Assembly (NCBI RefSeq): GCF_003390845.1
Contig: NZ_QMEK01000002.1
Span: 372,001 to 436,000, forward strand
Length of the DNA stretch: 64,000 bases
Source: Tropicimonas sp. IMCC34043
GTDB taxonomy: Bacteria; Pseudomonadota; Alphaproteobacteria; Rhodobacterales; Rhodobacteraceae
Direction: 5' to 3'
The notes under the pieces were generated by a model. It worked only from the letters and a program-made list of their open reading frames with translations, searched no databases and had not been told where the DNA came from. Every line of letters begins with the position of its first letter. Within the stretch, counting starts at the first letter, position 1. The position numbers were made by a program, and so were the translations under genes. Positions 61,919 to 64,000 of this stretch are shown here, in pieces.

Positions 61919-62651
61919 GGTCCGTTCCGCCAGGCCGCCGCTTGCTGCGATAGTGATAGCCTGTCACCGCCCGCAGGCCGAGCGAGCGGAACAGCGCGTT
62001 CGACGGCGCGTTCGATTCGGTCGCGAGCGCACAAAACCAGTCGGCCCCCTGCGCTTCGGCCCAGATCGCTGCGGCCGAGACCATATAGCGGGCGGTGCCG
62101 GTACGCCGCAGCGGTTCGGCGACCTCAAGGGCGTGCAGCATGGCAATCTTGCCCGCCGCGGCGGCGAAACCGGCGCCGGCAGGGCGGTCTGATGAGCGGC
62201 CGAGCAGCGCGATCTTGGGGGCCGTCACGCGGTTCATCACCGCAAGACGCCCCGCCCCGATCCCGCCCGCGGCCCAGATTTCGACCTGGGTGGCAAGTGG
62301 CGGCCAGGAGACCAGAAATGCCCGGACCGGCGGCGGCGGCGCGGTCAGCGTGGCCGTCGGGGCAAGATAGACCGTGACCGGGTCGATCCTGTCATAGCCC
62401 TCAGCCGCAAGGCGGGCGTCGAGGTCGGTCTCGTCCGGCCGCAGCATCGCCAACGGGGCCTGACCAAGCCCGCACTGGGCAGCGGCCAGCGCCGCGATGT
62501 CGGGATCCCCGGCCTCTGCCGTAGCGGCCGAAACCCGTTTGCCGCCGCCCTCGCCCACGCGCAACCGCCAGCCCCCGGCTTCGGTACAGCGCGCGGGCGG
62601 CCAGGTTGCGTCGATTGCAGCAAGGATCTCGCTGGCTGCGGGTTCGATCAT
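61911..62651 (-). CDS. GNAT-family N-acetyltransferase
   Basis: A 246-residue protein whose C-terminal half (about 120-240) has the GNAT fold: LHALEVAEPLRRTGTARYMVSAAAIWA contains the acetyl-CoA loop (R-x-x-G-x-A/G), and the ATESNAPSNALFRSLGLRAV segment is the terminal helix-strand typical of the family. The N-terminal half is degenerate, perhaps a second domain. Its ATG overlaps the cinA-like stop as ATGA, and its end overlaps the OmpA gene by 8 bp. Substrate unknown. Confidence 0.82.
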   Translation of the reverse strand: MIEPAASEILAAIDATWPPARCTEAGGWRLRVGEGGGKRVSAATAEAGDPDIAALAAAQCGLGQAPLAMLRPDETDLDARLAAEGYDRIDPVTVYLAPTATLTAPPPPVRAFLVSWPPLATQVEIWAAGGIGAGRLAVMNRVTAPKIALLGRSSDRPAGAGFAAAAGKIAMLHALEVAEPLRRTGTARYMVSAAAIWAEAQGADWFCALATESNAPSNALFRSLGLRAVTGYHYRSKRRPGGTDHG

Positions 62652-63379
62652 GTGTCGATCCCGGCGAGCAGCCCGGCCAGCCGCGTCATCGCCGCGTCGA
62701 TCCGGGCGCCGTCGCTGCCGCGAACAACGATGTTCGTGCCATAGGCGCCGTCGATGTGGAACGGATATGACCCCAAGGACAGGTCGGGATAATCCGTCGC
62801 AATCGCGGCAAGATCCCCGGCGATATCGCCCTCGCCGCGGTCGATGCGGATCGATTGCGACAGGATCGGGTCGCCACATGTCATCTGCGCCAGAACCGCC
62901 GCCAGCATCGCCTGAAAGATCGCCGGCACCCCGGCCATCACATGGACATTGCCAAGCGTGAAACCGGGGGCGGCCGAGATCGGGTTGTCGATCAGCTCCG
63001 CGCCCTCGGGGATCCGCGCCATCCGGAGCCGCGCCTCGTTCAGCACCTGACCGGTCGCGTCGTAATGCGCCTGCAGGATCGCGCGCGCATCGTCGCGCAC
63101 GCCGATCCGACGGCCCATGGCCGCGGCAACCGCCTCGGCCGTGATGTCGTCGTGGGTGGGGCCGATGCCGCCCGAGGTGAAGACGGTGTCAAAGCTTTCG
63201 GACAGGGCGCGCACTGCAGCCACGATACGGTCGTGGTCGTCGGGCACGACGCGGGCCTCGGACAGGCGGATGCCGTGCTTGGTCAGTTCCTGGGCAAGGA
63301 AATGGGTGTTGGTGTCGTGTGTCCGGCCCGAAAGGATCTCGTCCCCGATCACCAGCATGGCAGCAGTAGGGTTGGTCAT
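62648..63379 (-). CDS. CinA-like molybdopterin-binding domain protein
   Basis: A 243-residue protein of the competence/damage-inducible CinA N-terminal type. The MoCF-like domain has [25 protein letters not shown] near the N-terminus and [21 protein letters not shown] (about 68-88); in the family this binds ADP-ribose or nucleotides. It lacks the C-terminal NMN deamidase domain, so an enzymatic role in pyridine nucleotide salvage cannot be assumed. GGAGACAC before ATG 63379 sets the start. It is the first gene of a coupled operon with GNAT and OmpA. Confidence 0.88.
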   Translation of the reverse strand: MTNPTAAMLVIGDEILSGRTHDTNTHFLAQELTKHGIRLSEARVVPDDHDRIVAAVRALSESFDTVFTSGGIGPTHDDITAEAVAAAMGRRIGVRDDARAILQAHYDATGQVLNEARLRMARIPEGAELIDNPISAAPGFTLGNVHVMAGVPAIFQAMLAAVLAQMTCGDPILSQSIRIDRGEGDIAGDLAAIATDYPDLSLGSYPFHIDGAYGTNIVVRGSDGARIDAAMTRLAGLLAGIDT

Positions 63380-63392
63380 CGGTGTCTCCGTC

Positions 63393-63419
63393 TTGTCGCA
63401 CTTACCCTTGGGGTATAAG
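63393..63419 (+). promoter_or_regulatory. Candidate promoter of sfsA
   Basis: TTGTCG (63393-63398) and TATAAG (63414-63419) are separated by 15 bp in the 49-bp divergent region between the cinA-like gene and sfsA. Transcription would begin a few bases before the sfsA ATG at 63429. No Shine-Dalgarno lies between, so a leaderless mRNA is likely. Confidence 0.4.
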
Positions 63420-63428
63420 GCCCGCCCC

Positions 63429-64000
63429 ATGCGCTTTCAAACCCCGCTCGTGCCCGGTCGGCTGATCCGTCGCTACAAGCGATTTCTGGCCGACGTGCGG
63501 CTGGAGAGTACCGGCATCGAGGTTACAGCCCATTGTGCCAACCCGGGCGCCATGACGGGGCTTGCCGATCCGGGGCTGCGGGTCTGGCTGGAACCGAACG
63601 ACGATCCGCGCCGCAAGCTCGGTTTCGGCTGGCGGCTGGTCGAGCTGCCGGGCGGCCATTGGGCGGGGATCGACACCTCGGTGCCGAACCGTGTGGTGGG
63701 CGAGGCGCTGCGCGCGCGGGTCATCCCGGAACTGGCCCGCTATGGCAATGTCCGCCCCGAGGTGCGCTATGGCACTGCCAGCCGGGTCGATTTCCTGCTG
63801 AGCGAACCGGGGCTGCCTGACGCCTATGTCGAGGTCAAGAACGTCCATCTGCGGCGCGACGGCGACTGGGCCGAATTCCCCGACTGCGTGACCAGGCGCG
63901 GCGCAAAGCATCTGGAGGAGTTGAGCGCCATGGTTGCCGAGGGTCACCGGGCGGTGATGCTCTATCTGGTCCAGCGCAGCGATTGCGCCCGCCTGCGGCT
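63429..64000 (+). CDS. sfsA: Sugar fermentation stimulation protein SfsA (partial, cut by right edge)
   Basis: The first 190 codons of sfsA; the gene runs out of the window. SfsA has a PD-(D/E)xK-like nuclease fold and DNA-binding activity; in E. coli it affects maltose metabolism, but the molecular role is unclear. Visible hallmarks are [16 protein letters not shown] (near residues 8-23), [11 protein letters not shown] (about 35-45), VDFLL and YVEVKNVHL (about 136-144), which contains the nuclease-like E-x-K. The ATG at 63429 lies within a few bases of a candidate promoter's start site and lacks a ribosome-binding site. Confidence 0.92.
   Translation, partial: MRFQTPLVPGRLIRRYKRFLADVRLESTGIEVTAHCANPGAMTGLADPGLRVWLEPNDDPRRKLGFGWRLVELPGGHWAGIDTSVPNRVVGEALRARVIPELARYGNVRPEVRYGTASRVDFLLSEPGLPDAYVEVKNVHLRRDGDWAEFPDCVTRRGAKHLEELSAMVAEGHRAVMLYLVQRSDCARLR

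Overview
The window is 64 kb of GC-rich DNA from an alphaproteobacterium, most likely of the order Rhodobacterales (Rhodobacteraceae/Paracoccaceae); the genus cannot be fixed from what I see. The clues are two proteins with VPLPA-type C-terminal sorting signals, a serC leader-like hairpin ahead of a serC-serA pair, an adhC-type glutathione-dependent formaldehyde dehydrogenase with an S-formylglutathione hydrolase, paired MerR regulators ahead of a beta-oxidation cluster, and a dispersed intergenic repeat with the core AGGTATTT-N3-CCAAGAAGAA. It is ordinary chromosomal core with few accessory features. I see no rRNA, tRNA, CRISPR array, phage or insertion sequence.

Layout. 0-11 kb: a partial PaaI-type thioesterase, then two MerR regulators, an acyl-CoA dehydrogenase, a glutathione S-transferase-like protein, a thiolase, a bicupin, an NTF2-like protein and a bifunctional enoyl-CoA hydratase/3-hydroxyacyl-CoA dehydrogenase. 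Together these can run beta-oxidation, and a MerR-type palindrome ahead of the second regulator suggests their control. A zinc-ribbon/coiled-coil membrane protein converges on the cluster. 11-18 kb: an alpha/beta hydrolase, tRNA hydroxylase TrhO, and NAD salvage genes pncA and pncB flanking a membrane hybrid histidine kinase. 18-24 kb (mostly reverse strand): ArfB, a compact small transcription unit with an 18-codon ORF and a 13-nt perfect Shine-Dalgarno, a queuosine-precursor transporter, an overlapping MFS-MepA-phytase-like operon, and two hypotheticals. 24-33.5 kb: dapD, a LOG-family protein, an HdeD-like protein, rlmN-dsbA, a VPLPA-CTERM beta-propeller-like protein, an IalB-like protein, an L-asparaginase II, serB and a dihaem cytochrome c.

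33.5-42.6 kb: leader RNA, serC and serA (which with serB make up all three serine-pathway genes), a second VPLPA-CTERM protein behind an AT-rich regulatory stretch, a metallophosphatase, three tandem 22-bp repeats before a MarR regulator, another thiolase, and RNase R. 42.7-50.6 kb: an I78 inhibitor lipoprotein, the formaldehyde genes (adhC, fghA) separated by a NYN-domain protein, a TetR regulator with its own palindrome and an AEC transporter, then a YaiI-like protein, a HAD hydrolase and an MFS transporter. 50.7-64 kb: zapE, a GFA-family protein, accD-folC, two tandem CPBP membrane proteins, a secreted hypothetical, a 2,4-dienoyl-CoA reductase, a LysR regulator, a translationally overlapping cinA-like/GNAT/OmpA operon, and a partial sfsA at the right edge.

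The features that known gene families explain least are the self-contained small transcription unit at about 18263-18485, the bipartite inverted-repeat family (including a 191-bp element with terminal inverted repeats at 3714-3904), and the triple 22-bp repeat in front of the MarR gene.
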